A stretch of DNA of 64,000 bases from Bacillota bacterium (GTDB lineage Bacteria > Bacillota > Clostridia > Lachnospirales > Lachnospiraceae), in the NCBI GenBank assembly GCA_023434365.1, contig JAEYSV010000008.1:54851-118850 (forward strand). Direction: 5' to 3'. Below the pieces are notes generated by a model. That model was not told where the DNA came from. It saw only the letters and a program-made list of their open reading frames with translations, and made no database searches. This document shows, piece by piece, positions 52,939 to 62,210 of this stretch; positions within the stretch are counted from its first letter, which is position 1; each line of letters begins with the position of its first letter. The position numbers and the translations under genes were made by a program.

Positions 52939-54285
52939 TTAAAGACCGAATGGTAATTTGAAACGGCCACGTTTGCCCGCTTTTCCTGACATCATGCCTG
53001 ACATCTGTTTCATCATTTTACGGCTTTGCTCGAATTGCTTCACCATACGATTAACTTCGCTGATGTCAACGCCTGCACCACGTGCAATACGATTTTTACG
53101 GGAAGGATTCAGAATGTTAGGATTGCGTCTTTCTTCCTTAGTCATCGAATAAATGATTGCTTCGACACCCTTAAAGGCATTATCATCAATTTCAACATCT
53201 TTTAACTGACTTCCCACTCCAGGCAGCATACTAAGTAAATCACTAATACCACCCATATTCTTGATTTGCTGCATTTGCTCTAACCAATCGTTAAAGTCAA
53301 ATTCAGCCTTACGAATCTTCTTTTCTAATTCTTTGGCTTTATCTTCATCAATTTCTGCCTGAGCTTTATCTATTAGAGTAAGGATATCACCCATACCAAG
53401 GATTCTCGATGCCATGCGGTCTGGATAAAATTGCTCGAGATCAGATAACTTCTCACCCATACCAACATAAAGAATTGGACGACCGGTTACGGCACGAATA
53501 CTAAGTGCAGCACCACCTCGAGTATCACCATCTAATTTGGTAAGGACTACTCCGTCGATTCCAATTTTGTTATGGAACATCTCAGAAACATTTACTGCAT
53601 CCTGTCCTGTCATAGCATCTACTACAAGGAGTGACTGGTGAACCGAAACATTTTCTTTGATCTCGATTAACTCATTCATCATATCTTCATCAATGTGAAG
53701 ACGACCAGCAGTATCTAAAATTACAACATTGTAACTGTTCTTAGCAGCATGTTCCATTGCAGCTTTTGCAATATTAACAGGCTTATGTCCATCACCCATG
53801 CTAAATACAGGAACACCTTGCTTTTCACCATTGACTTGTAATTGTTTAATTGCGGCTGGACGGTAAATATCGCAGGCAACTAATAGAGGCTTTCTACCTT
53901 TTTGCTTTAACTTACCAGCAATTTTGGCAGTTGTTGTCGTTTTACCTGCACCTTGCAGACCACACATTAAGATTACAGTAATCTCTTGAGTAGGTTTTAA
54001 GGAAATCTCGGTAGTTTCACTACCCATTAGGTTAACTAATTCTTCATTTACAATTTTAACAACCATCTGACCCGGAGTTAAGCTGGTCATTACCTCTTGT
54101 CCAATTGCTCTATCTTGTACTGATTTGATGAAATTCTTAACTACTTTAAAGTTAACGTCGGCTTCTAACAATGCCATCTTCACTTCACGTAGTGCAGCTT
54201 TTACATCGGCCTCAGATAATTTGCCTTTACCACGCAGATTCTTAAATACATTCTGCAGCTTATCTGTTAAACTATCAAATGCCAT
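52939..54285 (-). CDS. ffh: Signal recognition particle protein Ffh
   Basis: The 448-residue protein has the N and G domains with GLQGAGKTTTTAKIAGKL, DTAGRLHIDEDMMNEL and TKLDGDTRGGAALSI, and a methionine-rich M domain (about 310-448) that binds SRP RNA and signal sequences. It targets nascent membrane proteins to FtsY and SecYEG. The start is the ATG at 54285 behind GGAAGGGAGGGTTTTA. It directly follows ylxM. Confidence 0.97.
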   Translation of the reverse strand: MAFDSLTDKLQNVFKNLRGKGKLSEADVKAALREVKMALLEADVNFKVVKNFIKSVQDRAIGQEVMTSLTPGQMVVKIVNEELVNLMGSETTEISLKPTQEITVILMCGLQGAGKTTTTAKIAGKLKQKGRKPLLVACDIYRPAAIKQLQVNGEKQGVPVFSMGDGHKPVNIAKAAMEHAAKNSYNVVILDTAGRLHIDEDMMNELIEIKENVSVHQSLLVVDAMTGQDAVNVSEMFHNKIGIDGVVLTKLDGDTRGGAALSIRAVTGRPILYVGMGEKLSDLEQFYPDRMASRILGMGDILTLIDKAQAEIDEDKAKELEKKIRKAEFDFNDWLEQMQQIKNMGGISDLLSMLPGVGSQLKDVEIDDNAFKGVEAIIYSMTKEERRNPNILNPSRKNRIARGAGVDISEVNRMVKQFEQSRKMMKQMSGMMSGKAGKRGRFKLPFGL

Positions 54286-54302
54286 TAAAACCCTCCCTTC
54301 CT

Positions 54303-54695
54303 TTAACACTCATCTAATATCTGATATGACAGTGTTTCTATCGTTTTTATCAACTCAGTTTTACCGGTTTCCCCGATTTGCTTCGCCAGTTGATTAATCT
54401 GATTCACCATGTCCTTCGTTTTGTTAAATTTATCAATAAGGTTTAATTTCTCTTCATATTCCATCAGCTGTTTGCTACAGCGCTTTATGATATCATGAAC
54501 TCCCTGACGGCTAATATTCTGCTCTGCAGCAATTTCACTTAATGAGTAATCATTAAGTATGTAATCCTCATATATTTCTCGTTGATGGTCCTTTAATAAG
54601 GCACCATAAAAATCATATAATAAGGATAACTCTACGATTTTATCTAATTTGGTTACTTTTGTATCATTGGATTCACCAAGGATTATTTGCGTCAT
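54303..54695 (-). CDS. ylxM: YlxM/p13-like helix-turn-helix protein
   Basis: The 130-residue protein has a sigma-factor-like helix-turn-helix: LKDHQREIYEDYILNDYSLSEIAAEQNISRQGVHDIIKR, then a helical tail. YlxM is encoded before ffh in most Firmicutes and is linked to the SRP pathway. AGGTGGTGATAAC precedes the ATG. Its start lies just after the cyclophilin transcription unit. Confidence 0.92.
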   Translation of the reverse strand: MTQIILGESNDTKVTKLDKIVELSLLYDFYGALLKDHQREIYEDYILNDYSLSEIAAEQNISRQGVHDIIKRCSKQLMEYEEKLNLIDKFNKTKDMVNQINQLAKQIGETGKTELIKTIETLSYQILDEC

Positions 54696-54798
54696 GTTAT
54701 CACCACCTGTAAAGCTTTTTTCTTTACACTGGCTAGTATAGTATACGAAAAAGAAAATGTCAACAACAATTTAATTCAAATTTATTAAGAATATCTGG

Positions 54799-55467
54799 TT
54801 ATTCGATTACCTTAATACTTGTAATAATTGGTTGATTTTCTTTTGTTACTGTCCCATTATCATCGACTGCAGGAACACTCGTACATACTTTATCAACTAC
54901 ATCCATGCCCTCTGTAACATAACCAAAAACAGCATAGTCTCCATCTAAAAATGTAGCTCCACTGTGTACAATAAAAAATTGACTACTTGCGCTATTAGGA
55001 TCTGTGGAGCGAGCCATAGAGAGGGCGCCTTTTGTATGAGATAATGTATTCTCTACTCCATTGTTGGCAAATTCGCCCTTAATTGTTTGATCAGCGCCAC
55101 CGAATCCAGTACCCAATGGGTCACCACCCTGCATCATAAATCCTTCCATTATACGGTGAAAAGTAAGCCCATCATAGAATCCACTTTTAACTAAGCTGAT
55201 AAAATTAGTTACGGTGATAGGAGCTGCATCGGCATCTAGCTCACACTTAATAGTGCCAAAGTCTTTGATTACGATTTCAATATTGTGCTTTCCAGTTAAT
55301 AACTCTACTGGTGCTGCAGTATTGGTTGCTTCCTCAGTTGGTTGAGTCGTTGGAGTCGTGGTGTTTTCCTCGCTTTTTGAACCCACTCCACTCTCATTCT
55401 TTGTTCCACAAGCCACGAAAATAAACATAGCAGTGATCATTAATAAGATAATCTTAACTGTTTTCAT
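54799..55467 (-). CDS. Cyclophilin-type peptidyl-prolyl isomerase lipoprotein
   Basis: The 222-residue protein has a lipobox (FIFVACGTK), a Ser/Thr-rich linker (to about residue 60) and a cyclophilin domain with FHRIMEGFMMQGGDPLGTGFGG, FANNGVENTLSHTKGALSMAR, SASSQFFIVH and FGYVTEGMDVVDKV. It should catalyse proline isomerisation outside the membrane. The start at 55467 has GGAAAGGATGATAAAAGA. Confidence 0.93.
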   Translation of the reverse strand: MKTVKIILLMITAMFIFVACGTKNESGVGSKSEENTTTPTTQPTEEATNTAAPVELLTGKHNIEIVIKDFGTIKCELDADAAPITVTNFISLVKSGFYDGLTFHRIMEGFMMQGGDPLGTGFGGADQTIKGEFANNGVENTLSHTKGALSMARSTDPNSASSQFFIVHSGATFLDGDYAVFGYVTEGMDVVDKVCTSVPAVDDNGTVTKENQPIITSIKVIE

Positions 55468-55630
55468 TCTTTTATCATCCTTTCCAATCTTGTATTTCAT
55501 AAATATTGCTTAGTAAACCAATATGATAAAAATATACTTCATTTAGATAAGAAAAACAATCCTAAAATCATATAGAAAATCGGTGCTAGTCCCATACAAT
55601 ACTAAGTCTTACTCTATCCCAAATACCCAG

Positions 55631-55657
55631 AAAAGCGCCCTTTGTGGGCGCTTTTCA
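55631..55657 (-). terminator. Terminator of the PqqD-like gene
   Basis: AAAAGCGCCC (55631-55640) pairs exactly with GGGCGCTTTT (55646-55655) around TTTGT, just past the stop at 55664. Confidence 0.8.
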
Positions 55658-55663
55658 TAAATA

Positions 55664-55996
55664 TTACTTTTTAAAGTTTATAAAGTTATTATCTTTTAAT
55701 ATCACAAAGTATTTTGACAAACGTTCATATAGCGGTTCTGCTTCTTCTCCAAAATGTTCCTTCACCTTTTTACCAATCTCAAAGATGGAGGTATTTCCGT
55801 CAATGAATTGCCATACAAAGCTGCCATATTTATCGAGTTTAATGTTGGTCGATTTTGGAGTACCACGAAGTTTTTGTGCCAGAATATCAAAAAAACCATG
55901 TTTATCGATTACTACAACTACCAGACCATTTTCATCGATATGTTCACGAAATTCTGGATTTTTTGTAGGGATAAAATCTAAATAGTTTTTTTTCAT
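55664..55996 (-). CDS. Orphan PqqD-like protein (peptide-recognition winged helix)
   Basis: The 110-residue protein has the PqqD/RRE pattern: LRGTPKSTNIKLDKYGSFVWQFIDG, then NTSIFEIGKKVKEHFGEEAEPLYERLSKYFVIL. PqqD-type domains bind precursor peptides for radical SAM or other modifying enzymes, but no such enzyme or precursor is visible beside it. The start at 55996 has GGAGTTTAAG. It follows the OPT transporter by 13 bases and is probably co-transcribed with it. Confidence 0.8.
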   Translation of the reverse strand: MKKNYLDFIPTKNPEFREHIDENGLVVVVIDKHGFFDILAQKLRGTPKSTNIKLDKYGSFVWQFIDGNTSIFEIGKKVKEHFGEEAEPLYERLSKYFVILKDNNFINFKK

Positions 55997-56009
55997 CTTA
56001 AACTCCAAT

Positions 56010-57950
56010 CTAGTTTACTTTCTTATCTTTTTTCCATACAGAGTAATAGAAAATAAAGAGAACTAAAATACCAAAGCCTATCCAACCACCGATATTACCA
56101 AGATTGATAGAAGAACTTAAGTTAATTTTATCGCCAAGGGTAATAGTTGTGAGTTCACCATCAAGCATAGCGGATCCTACTGGAATTATTGCAAATACTG
56201 CAAGTAAGATACCAAGTAAACCTTCTCCGGCAATCATACCAGAAGTAAATAGGATACCTTTTTCTACGTTGTCTTTGCGTTTTTCTTCGGATACTGTTTT
56301 CTTTTTCTCGATGATATAACGAACAACACCACCAACCATAATACCAGCACTTAAGTGGAATGGTAAGTATAAACCTACAGCAAATGGTAGAACTGGAATT
56401 CCAAGTAACTCAACTGCTACTGCAATACCTGCACCAGCAAATACTAAGTTCCATGGTAAATTCGCTTCCATAACGCCTTCTACTATCATTTTCATTAATG
56501 TTGCCTGAGGTGCTGGTAACTCAGAAGAACCAAAGCCCCATGCTTTATTTAATAAGAATAAAACACCACCGATAACAACTGCGGAAGCAACTACACCAAT
56601 CATTTCACCGATCTGCTGTTTCTTTGGAGTAGCTCCTAAGATATAACCAGTTTTTAAGTCCTGGGAAGTATCTCCAGCAATTGCTGTAACGATACAGATA
56701 ATGGAACCAATAACAATAGCAGTAATCATACCATTAATACCGGTGTTTCCAGTTGCTTTTAAGATCATTGTTGCCACTAATAATGTTGCAATTGTCATAC
56801 CGGATACTGGGTTATTACTAGACCCAACTAAACCAACTAAACGTGCAGATACGCTCGCAAAGAAGAAACCGAAAACTACAACAATTAAGGAACCAATTAA
56901 ATTAAGTGGAATCACTGGAAGTAACCACATAATTACTGAAATAGTTAAGATAGCAACAAGTATAAATTTCATAGAAAGATCTCGATCGGTTCTTAAATTA
57001 CTATCTCCGAAATCTTTACCTCTATAATCTTTCATCGCTTTTGCGAAAGTATCAATAATGAGTGGTAATGATTTGATTAAGCTCATGATACCACCTGCCG
57101 CAACAGCACCAGCACCAATATACTTAATGTAGTTAGACCATAATCCCCAGGAATCTAATTCGCCAATTGCTACTGTGGCAGGGAATAAAATAGTATTCTC
57201 ACCAAATAAAGAGATTAATGGCATTAATACTAACCATCCTAAAACTGCACCAGACAACATATAAGCTGAAATCTTAAACCCACAGATGTAACCAACACTC
57301 ACTAATGCTGGAAGAACATCCATACCTGCTCCAGCACCTTTATAGCCTTTGATTTCATAGTGAATTTCGCTTGGGAATAATTTTAAACCGTCTGCGATAA
57401 ACTTATAAATTGCTGCAATACCAAGACCAACAAAAACTACACCTGCTTTTGAACCACCTTCTTCTCCAGCAAGTAATACTTCTGCACAGGCAGTTCCTTC
57501 TGGATATGGTAATGTACCATGTTCTTTTACGATTAATGCTTTACGTAAAGGAACCATGAAGAGAACACCAAGTAAACCACCAATTAATGCGATAACAGCA
57601 ATTTCAACTAAGCTAGGGCTTGCACCTTTTCCTTCGCCTGCCCAGAGGAACAATGCTGGGATTGTAAAGATAGCTCCGGCTGCAACAGATTCACCTGCTG
57701 ATCCAATTGTCTGTACCACATTGTTTTCTAAGACGGATTCTTTTTTCAGAATCACACGGATAACACCCATACTAATAACTGCAGCTGGGATAGACGCAGA
57801 CACTGTCATACCTACTCGTAAGCCTAGGTATGCATTGGCTGCACCAAATATTATAGCTAAAATAATACCTATTACTACAGAAGTTACTGTTAATTCAGGA
57901 ATCACTTTATTAGCGCTAATAAATGGTTTGAATTCATTATTTTGATTCAT
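56010..57950 (-). CDS. OPT family oligopeptide/metal-chelate transporter
   Basis: The 646-residue protein has about fourteen to sixteen hydrophobic segments and the OPT signatures: AAIFGAANAYLGLRVGMTVSASIPAA, the LPYPEGTACAEVL motif and KTGYILGATPKKQQIGEMIG. OPT carriers use the proton gradient to take up oligopeptides or metal chelates; the substrate is not shown. The start is the ATG at 57950 behind AAAGGAGTACTAGAA, with an upstream extension unsupported. A hairpin lies in its leader. The PqqD-like gene follows. Confidence 0.9.
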   Translation of the reverse strand: MNQNNEFKPFISANKVIPELTVTSVVIGIILAIIFGAANAYLGLRVGMTVSASIPAAVISMGVIRVILKKESVLENNVVQTIGSAGESVAAGAIFTIPALFLWAGEGKGASPSLVEIAVIALIGGLLGVLFMVPLRKALIVKEHGTLPYPEGTACAEVLLAGEEGGSKAGVVFVGLGIAAIYKFIADGLKLFPSEIHYEIKGYKGAGAGMDVLPALVSVGYICGFKISAYMLSGAVLGWLVLMPLISLFGENTILFPATVAIGELDSWGLWSNYIKYIGAGAVAAGGIMSLIKSLPLIIDTFAKAMKDYRGKDFGDSNLRTDRDLSMKFILVAILTISVIMWLLPVIPLNLIGSLIVVVFGFFFASVSARLVGLVGSSNNPVSGMTIATLLVATMILKATGNTGINGMITAIVIGSIICIVTAIAGDTSQDLKTGYILGATPKKQQIGEMIGVVASAVVIGGVLFLLNKAWGFGSSELPAPQATLMKMIVEGVMEANLPWNLVFAGAGIAVAVELLGIPVLPFAVGLYLPFHLSAGIMVGGVVRYIIEKKKTVSEEKRKDNVEKGILFTSGMIAGEGLLGILLAVFAIIPVGSAMLDGELTTITLGDKINLSSSINLGNIGGWIGFGILVLFIFYYSVWKKDKKVN

Positions 57951-57979
57951 TTCTAGTACTCCTTTACATTTTCTTTTGC

Positions 57980-58024
57980 AATTGTCTGAAATTACCATAT
58001 TTATCATGGAAACTTCTGACAATT
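57980..58024 (-). promoter_or_regulatory. Leader hairpin upstream of the OPT transporter
   Basis: AATTGTCTGAAATTACCAT (57980-57998) pairs with 58006-58024 at 16 of 19 positions, about 30 bases upstream of the start codon. A possible promoter, TTGCTA and TATAGT with a 16-base spacer, lies near 58072-58100 on the minus strand. No known riboswitch pattern was recognised. The rest of the 473-base gap 57951-58423 is a repeat fragment and the oadA terminator. Confidence 0.45.
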
Positions 58025-58282
58025 TTACATAGGGCGCTTTATTTACATATAATAATGTAAGAAATCGCAATCTTCAATACTATACCACGATACAGTAAAA
58101 TAGCAAAGTAAATATACTCCAAATTGTTATTATAATTTATAAAAAATAACGTTGATCTATTAGAAATTTGAATAAAATTATATTTTCTTATCTCTTCTGA
58201 CTTCTCACATACCTCAGCGTACTTGAATGACTTTAAATTATATTTTTAGGTTGTACGAAACACCTCCCTTTTATGCTAAAGG

Positions 58283-58375
58283 AAAGAGTTTCGAGATCTT
58301 TGCGGAGTATTTTTATATCATTGCAAATTGACGAACTATAATTTTAATAAGGGCTTTTGATGCCCTAATCCTATG
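58283..58375. repeat. End fragment of the dispersed palindromic repeat family
   Basis: GCAAATTGACGAACTATAAT and the following AATAAGGGCTTTTGATGCCC TAATCCTAT differ only at two bases from 5766-5815. The upstream GGAAAGAGTTTCG is also shared with 5703. The GGGC/GCCC tip can form a small hairpin. Confidence 0.65.
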
Positions 58376-58377
58376 AT

Positions 58378-58416
58378 ATAAAAAAGACCGAATTCACTTT
58401 AATGAACTCGGCCTTT
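58378..58416 (-). terminator. Terminator of the carboxyltransferase/decarboxylase operon
   Basis: AAAGACCGAATTCA (58383-58396) pairs with TGAACTCGGCCTTT (58403-58416) using two wobble pairs. On the minus strand TTTTTTAT follows. It lies 8 bases past the oadA stop. Confidence 0.8.
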
Positions 58417-58423
58417 AAATATT

Positions 58424-59836
58424 TTATACTGGATATGCCTTGCTGCTTGTATCTGCTAGCGTCGCATCCACTTTAGTTTTTTGCGCCTGACGGTATTTGA
58501 AGAACTCTTCTGCTACCTGTGGGAACAATGCATAAGATAAGATATCTTCGTCTTGTTCTTTCCATTGAATCATTTTGGATTCAATTTCTTTTAATTCTGA
58601 TTTGATCAAATCAGCAGGACGGCAAGTGATTGGTTCCTCATCACCAAGAGCTAATTTTTGTACTTCCTTGTTAAATGGTTTTACAGTCTGACCATATTCA
58701 CCTCGAAGAACAGCCTTAGTCTCTTTTGTCATTGTCTTATAACGTTCTCCCATAACAACGTTTAACACAGCCTGAGTACCAACAATCTGGGAAGATGGTG
58801 TTACAAGAGGTGGTTCCCCAAGATCTTGACGTACACGAGGAATCTCTTGTAATACTTCATAGTATTTGTCTTCCGCATGCATATCTTTTAACTGGGATAC
58901 CATGTTACTTAACATACCACCTGGAACCTGATATAACAAGGTTTTAATATCAACACCCATTACCTTAGGGTTTAATAATTTGCTTTCAAGAGCCTGGTCA
59001 CGAAGTGGACGGAAATAATCTGCAATTTCAGCCAATAAATTCTGATCAAAACCTGGATCATAAATCGTTCCTTTGAAAGTTTCCACCATAACTTCGGTTG
59101 CAGGTTGGCTTGTTCCCATTGCAAATGGACTCATAGCGGTATCAATTACGTCGCAACCTGCTTCTACAGCCTTCATATAAGTCATTGCAGCCACACCTGA
59201 AGTATAGTGAGTATGTAGCTGAATAGGGATGTTTACAGTTTCTTTTAATGCGGTTACTAATTCTGTTGCTTTATATGGCACTAATAATCCAGCCATATCT
59301 TTGATACATAAGGAATCAGCACCCATTTCTTCGATCTGTTTTGCAATCGTTGTCCAGTATTCCATTGTATATGCATCTCCTAAAGTATAAGATAACGCAA
59401 CTTGTGCATGACCTTTTTCTTTATTAGATGCTTTTACAGCAGTTTGTAAGTTACGGATATCATTGAGACAGTCGAAGATTCGAATGATATCAATACCATT
59501 GGCAATTGACTTTTGTACAAAGTATTCAACCACATCATCTGCATAGTGACGATATCCTAAGATATTCTGTCCACGAAACAGCATCTGAAGTTTTGTATTT
59601 TTAAAACCGGATTTTAACTTACGAAGTCTATCCCATGGATCTTCTTTTAAGAATCGAAGTGATGCATCAAAAGTAGCTCCACCCCAACATTCTACAGAGT
59701 GATAGCCCACTTTATCCATTTTATCAATAATTGGAAGCATCTGCTCAGTTGTCATTCGGGTCGCAATTAAAGATTGATGTGCATCACGTAAAATTGTTTC
59801 TGTAATTTTAACTGGTCTTTTTGTTTGCTCGGCCAT
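58424..59836 (-). CDS. oadA: Oxaloacetate decarboxylase / transcarboxylase 5S-type carboxyltransferase subunit
   Basis: The 470-residue TIM-barrel protein has TILRDAHQSLIATRMTTEQM (metal-binding Asp), ADSLCIKDMAGLLVPYKA (the lysine expected to be carbamylated) and LHTHYTSGVAAMTY (metal-binding His-x-His). It moves CO2 between biotin and pyruvate/oxaloacetate. It lacks the C-terminal biotin domain found in fused OadA proteins; the carrier is the separate gene at 61041. It is the last gene of the operon, starting behind ACAGGAGGTACATT. Confidence 0.93.
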   Translation of the reverse strand: MAEQTKRPVKITETILRDAHQSLIATRMTTEQMLPIIDKMDKVGYHSVECWGGATFDASLRFLKEDPWDRLRKLKSGFKNTKLQMLFRGQNILGYRHYADDVVEYFVQKSIANGIDIIRIFDCLNDIRNLQTAVKASNKEKGHAQVALSYTLGDAYTMEYWTTIAKQIEEMGADSLCIKDMAGLLVPYKATELVTALKETVNIPIQLHTHYTSGVAAMTYMKAVEAGCDVIDTAMSPFAMGTSQPATEVMVETFKGTIYDPGFDQNLLAEIADYFRPLRDQALESKLLNPKVMGVDIKTLLYQVPGGMLSNMVSQLKDMHAEDKYYEVLQEIPRVRQDLGEPPLVTPSSQIVGTQAVLNVVMGERYKTMTKETKAVLRGEYGQTVKPFNKEVQKLALGDEEPITCRPADLIKSELKEIESKMIQWKEQDEDILSYALFPQVAEEFFKYRQAQKTKVDATLADTSSKAYPV

Positions 59837-59897
59837 AATGTACCTCCTGTTCGAATTTACCTTATTCTACAAATGTAGAATAAGGGTTTAATCATAT

Positions 59898-61019
59898 CTA
59901 TTTGAAAATTGCCATAAATACACCGGCTGCTACAGCAGTACCGATTACTCCGGCCACGTTTGGTCCCATCGCATGCATCAGTAAGAAGTTGGTTGGATCT
60001 GCTTCAGAACCAACTTTTTGAGAAACACGGGCTGCCATAGGTACTGCAGAAACTCCAGCAGAACCAATGAGAGGGTTTATTTTTCCCTTAGTTACTTTGC
60101 ACATTATTTTTCCAAATAATACACCACCTGCGGTACCGATTGCAAATGCAATTAATCCTAAAGCAACAATTTTTAGTGTAGTCAATTTTAAAAATGCTTC
60201 TGCACTAGTGGTTGCTCCAACTGAGGTACCTAGTAAAATAACAACAATATACATCATGGCATTGCTGGCAGTTTCCGTTAACTGCTTTACAACACCGGAT
60301 TCTCTAAATAAGTTACCAAGCATTAACATACCAATTAATGGTGCGGTGTCAGGTAAAATTGCAATTACTACGACAGAAACCACAACCGGGAAAAGGATTT
60401 TTTCTAATTTGGAGACCGGTCTTAGCTGTTCCATCTTAATTTCACGTTCTTCCTTTGTTGTGAGAAGTTTCATAATTGGCGGTTGAATAATTGGTACTAA
60501 AGACATATAGGAATATGCAGCAACTGCAATTGGTCCCAAAAATTCGGTTTGTCCAAGCTTTCCTGCTAAAAAGATAGAGGTTGGTCCATCTGCTCCACCT
60601 ATAATGGAAATCGCAGCAGCAGCCTTATCGCCAAAGCCCATTAAGATTGCGAAAAGATAAGCTGCAAATATTCCAAGTTGCGCCGCAGCGCCTAATAAAA
60701 AGCTCTTAGGATTAGCAATCAGTGGCCCAAAGTCTGTCATAGCACCTACTCCCATGAAAATCAGGGAAGGAAGGATTGCCCATTCATCTAGCAAATAGAA
60801 ATAATGAAGAAGTCCGCCCTCATCCATAATCGGTGGATATAGGTTTACTAATAACATACCAAATGAAATAGGAACTAAAAGGAGAGGCTCATATTCTTTT
60901 TTGACTGCAAGGTAAAGGAAAAACAGAGCAACAGCCACCATAAGGAGATTCCCCAAGCCTAGGTTGAGGAATGCTGTCTGTTTCGCCAGGTTACCTAGCG
61001 CGGTTAATATATAATCCAT
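59898..61019 (-). CDS. oadB: Sodium-translocating decarboxylase beta subunit
   Basis: The 373-residue membrane protein has about ten hydrophobic segments and the conserved IIGGADGPTSIFLAGKL motif, with the aspartate implicated in sodium transport, and the C-terminal GVSAVPMAARVSQKVGSEADP...NFLLMHAMGPNVAGVIG. It decarboxylates carboxybiotin and exports Na+. The start is the ATG at 61019; the in-frame ATG at 61028 abuts GGAGG. It is flanked by the biotin carrier and oadA. Confidence 0.94.
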   Translation of the reverse strand: MDYILTALGNLAKQTAFLNLGLGNLLMVAVALFFLYLAVKKEYEPLLLVPISFGMLLVNLYPPIMDEGGLLHYFYLLDEWAILPSLIFMGVGAMTDFGPLIANPKSFLLGAAAQLGIFAAYLFAILMGFGDKAAAAISIIGGADGPTSIFLAGKLGQTEFLGPIAVAAYSYMSLVPIIQPPIMKLLTTKEEREIKMEQLRPVSKLEKILFPVVVSVVVIAILPDTAPLIGMLMLGNLFRESGVVKQLTETASNAMMYIVVILLGTSVGATTSAEAFLKLTTLKIVALGLIAFAIGTAGGVLFGKIMCKVTKGKINPLIGSAGVSAVPMAARVSQKVGSEADPTNFLLMHAMGPNVAGVIGTAVAAGVFMAIFK

Positions 61020-61040
61020 GACTTTCATCCTCCTTAGTGA

Positions 61041-61412
61041 CTATTTTAAAGTTGCTAATACATCTCCTGCCTCAACAGCATCGCCTACGTTAACATTGAT
61101 GCTTGCAATCGTACCATCTTGGATTGCAACTACTTCATTCTCCATCTTCATTGCTTCAAGCAACAATATGACATCACCTTTTTTCACGTTCTGTCCAACA
61201 TTAGCTTTAACACCTAGGATTTTACCAGGCATTGGAGCATTAATTTTAACGGAACCAGCACTAGCAGTTGCTGCAGCTTTTTGAACTGGCGCTGGAGCTG
61301 GTGTACTAGCTTTCACTGGAGCAGCTGTCTGAGTTGTAGCACCGGATACGCTTCCTTCTTCCACGGTAACTTCGTATACATTACCATTCACTGTGATTGT
61401 ATAATTTTTCAT
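61041..61412 (-). CDS. Biotin carboxyl carrier protein of the decarboxylase complex
   Basis: The 123-residue protein has an N-terminal segment, an Ala/Pro/Thr/Lys-rich flexible linker (about 24-52) and a biotinyl domain with LLLEAMKMENEVV; Lys89 in EAMKM is the biotinylated residue. It shuttles carboxyl groups between the cytoplasmic carboxyltransferase subunits and OadB. AGGAGGAAAATTTC precedes the ATG. Confidence 0.95.
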   Translation of the reverse strand: MKNYTITVNGNVYEVTVEEGSVSGATTQTAAPVKASTPAPAPVQKAAATASAGSVKINAPMPGKILGVKANVGQNVKKGDVILLLEAMKMENEVVAIQDGTIASINVNVGDAVEAGDVLATLK

Positions 61413-61440
61413 GAAATTTTCCTCCTATAATTTGTAATTG

Positions 61441-62196
61441 TTACGCGTTCTTCCATTTACGGTTTACTTTTCGGATAGAACGAACCATTAAGCCATCAGC
61501 CGATGCTTCTGCACCTCTGCTTGCCATAATCGCAGCTGTAATCACAGCCACTAACTCTGTGTCGTCTATTAAATTAACTGCTTCTTCTTCGTATATAGCC
61601 TGTTCAGTAACTACAGAAGTAACTGTTTCAGGCTTCTTTCCTTCAAAAAGCATTGGTACATATTTAAGTAAAGATATAATTAAGGAGATAAAGATGAGAA
61701 CTATAAACACGGTACCCATACCAAGTACTGTATTTAATAAGGCATCCACCATTTTATCGCCAAAGGATTTGTTGCTGTCCAGAACTATATCCACTGGTTG
61801 TAGCTCATAATTAAACGTTGGTTTGAAAAGTAGGGACTCTTTTTCAAAAGTTGTAGTAATTGTAACCATAACCTGAGGCGCATCATTTTCATCCGTGCTA
61901 TAAGTAAATTTATAGTCATCGGCTGATACAAAGGCACCAACACGGTTTAAGGTTTCATACCAATCCACATACCGGTCTGCTTCTTCCTTACCATATTGGT
62001 AGGCCACTTTGTCGTACTCGGCTTTATCAGTAATAGTGGAAAAGTCTGATGTAGTAAAGTTTTTTAACAAAGCATCCGCAGCTTCCTTAACCTGGGATTC
62101 AGTAAAGTGAGAAGATGCATCATCGACCTTCGCACAAGAGGTTACTGCAAGCATACAAACCAACATACTGAGCAGGAAAAATAATTTTTTCTTCAT
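61441..62196 (-). CDS. OadG-like gamma subunit fused to a lipoprotein domain
   Basis: The 251-residue protein has a lipobox (AVTSCAK), an external alpha/beta domain (about 30-150, resembling DUF3887), one membrane segment (about 165-187, VFIVLIFISLIISLL) and a cytoplasmic tail with DDTELVAVITAAIMASRG and VRSIRKVNRKWKN, the pattern of OadG. Ordinary OadG is under 100 residues; here it has an extra lipid-anchored external half. It holds the complex at the membrane. The start at 62196 has GAGGTGAAGCAG. Confidence 0.85.
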   Translation of the reverse strand: MKKKLFFLLSMLVCMLAVTSCAKVDDASSHFTESQVKEAADALLKNFTTSDFSTITDKAEYDKVAYQYGKEEADRYVDWYETLNRVGAFVSADDYKFTYSTDENDAPQVMVTITTTFEKESLLFKPTFNYELQPVDIVLDSNKSFGDKMVDALLNTVLGMGTVFIVLIFISLIISLLKYVPMLFEGKKPETVTSVVTEQAIYEEEAVNLIDDTELVAVITAAIMASRGAEASADGLMVRSIRKVNRKWKNA

Positions 62197-62210
62197 CTGC
62201 TTCACCTCAT

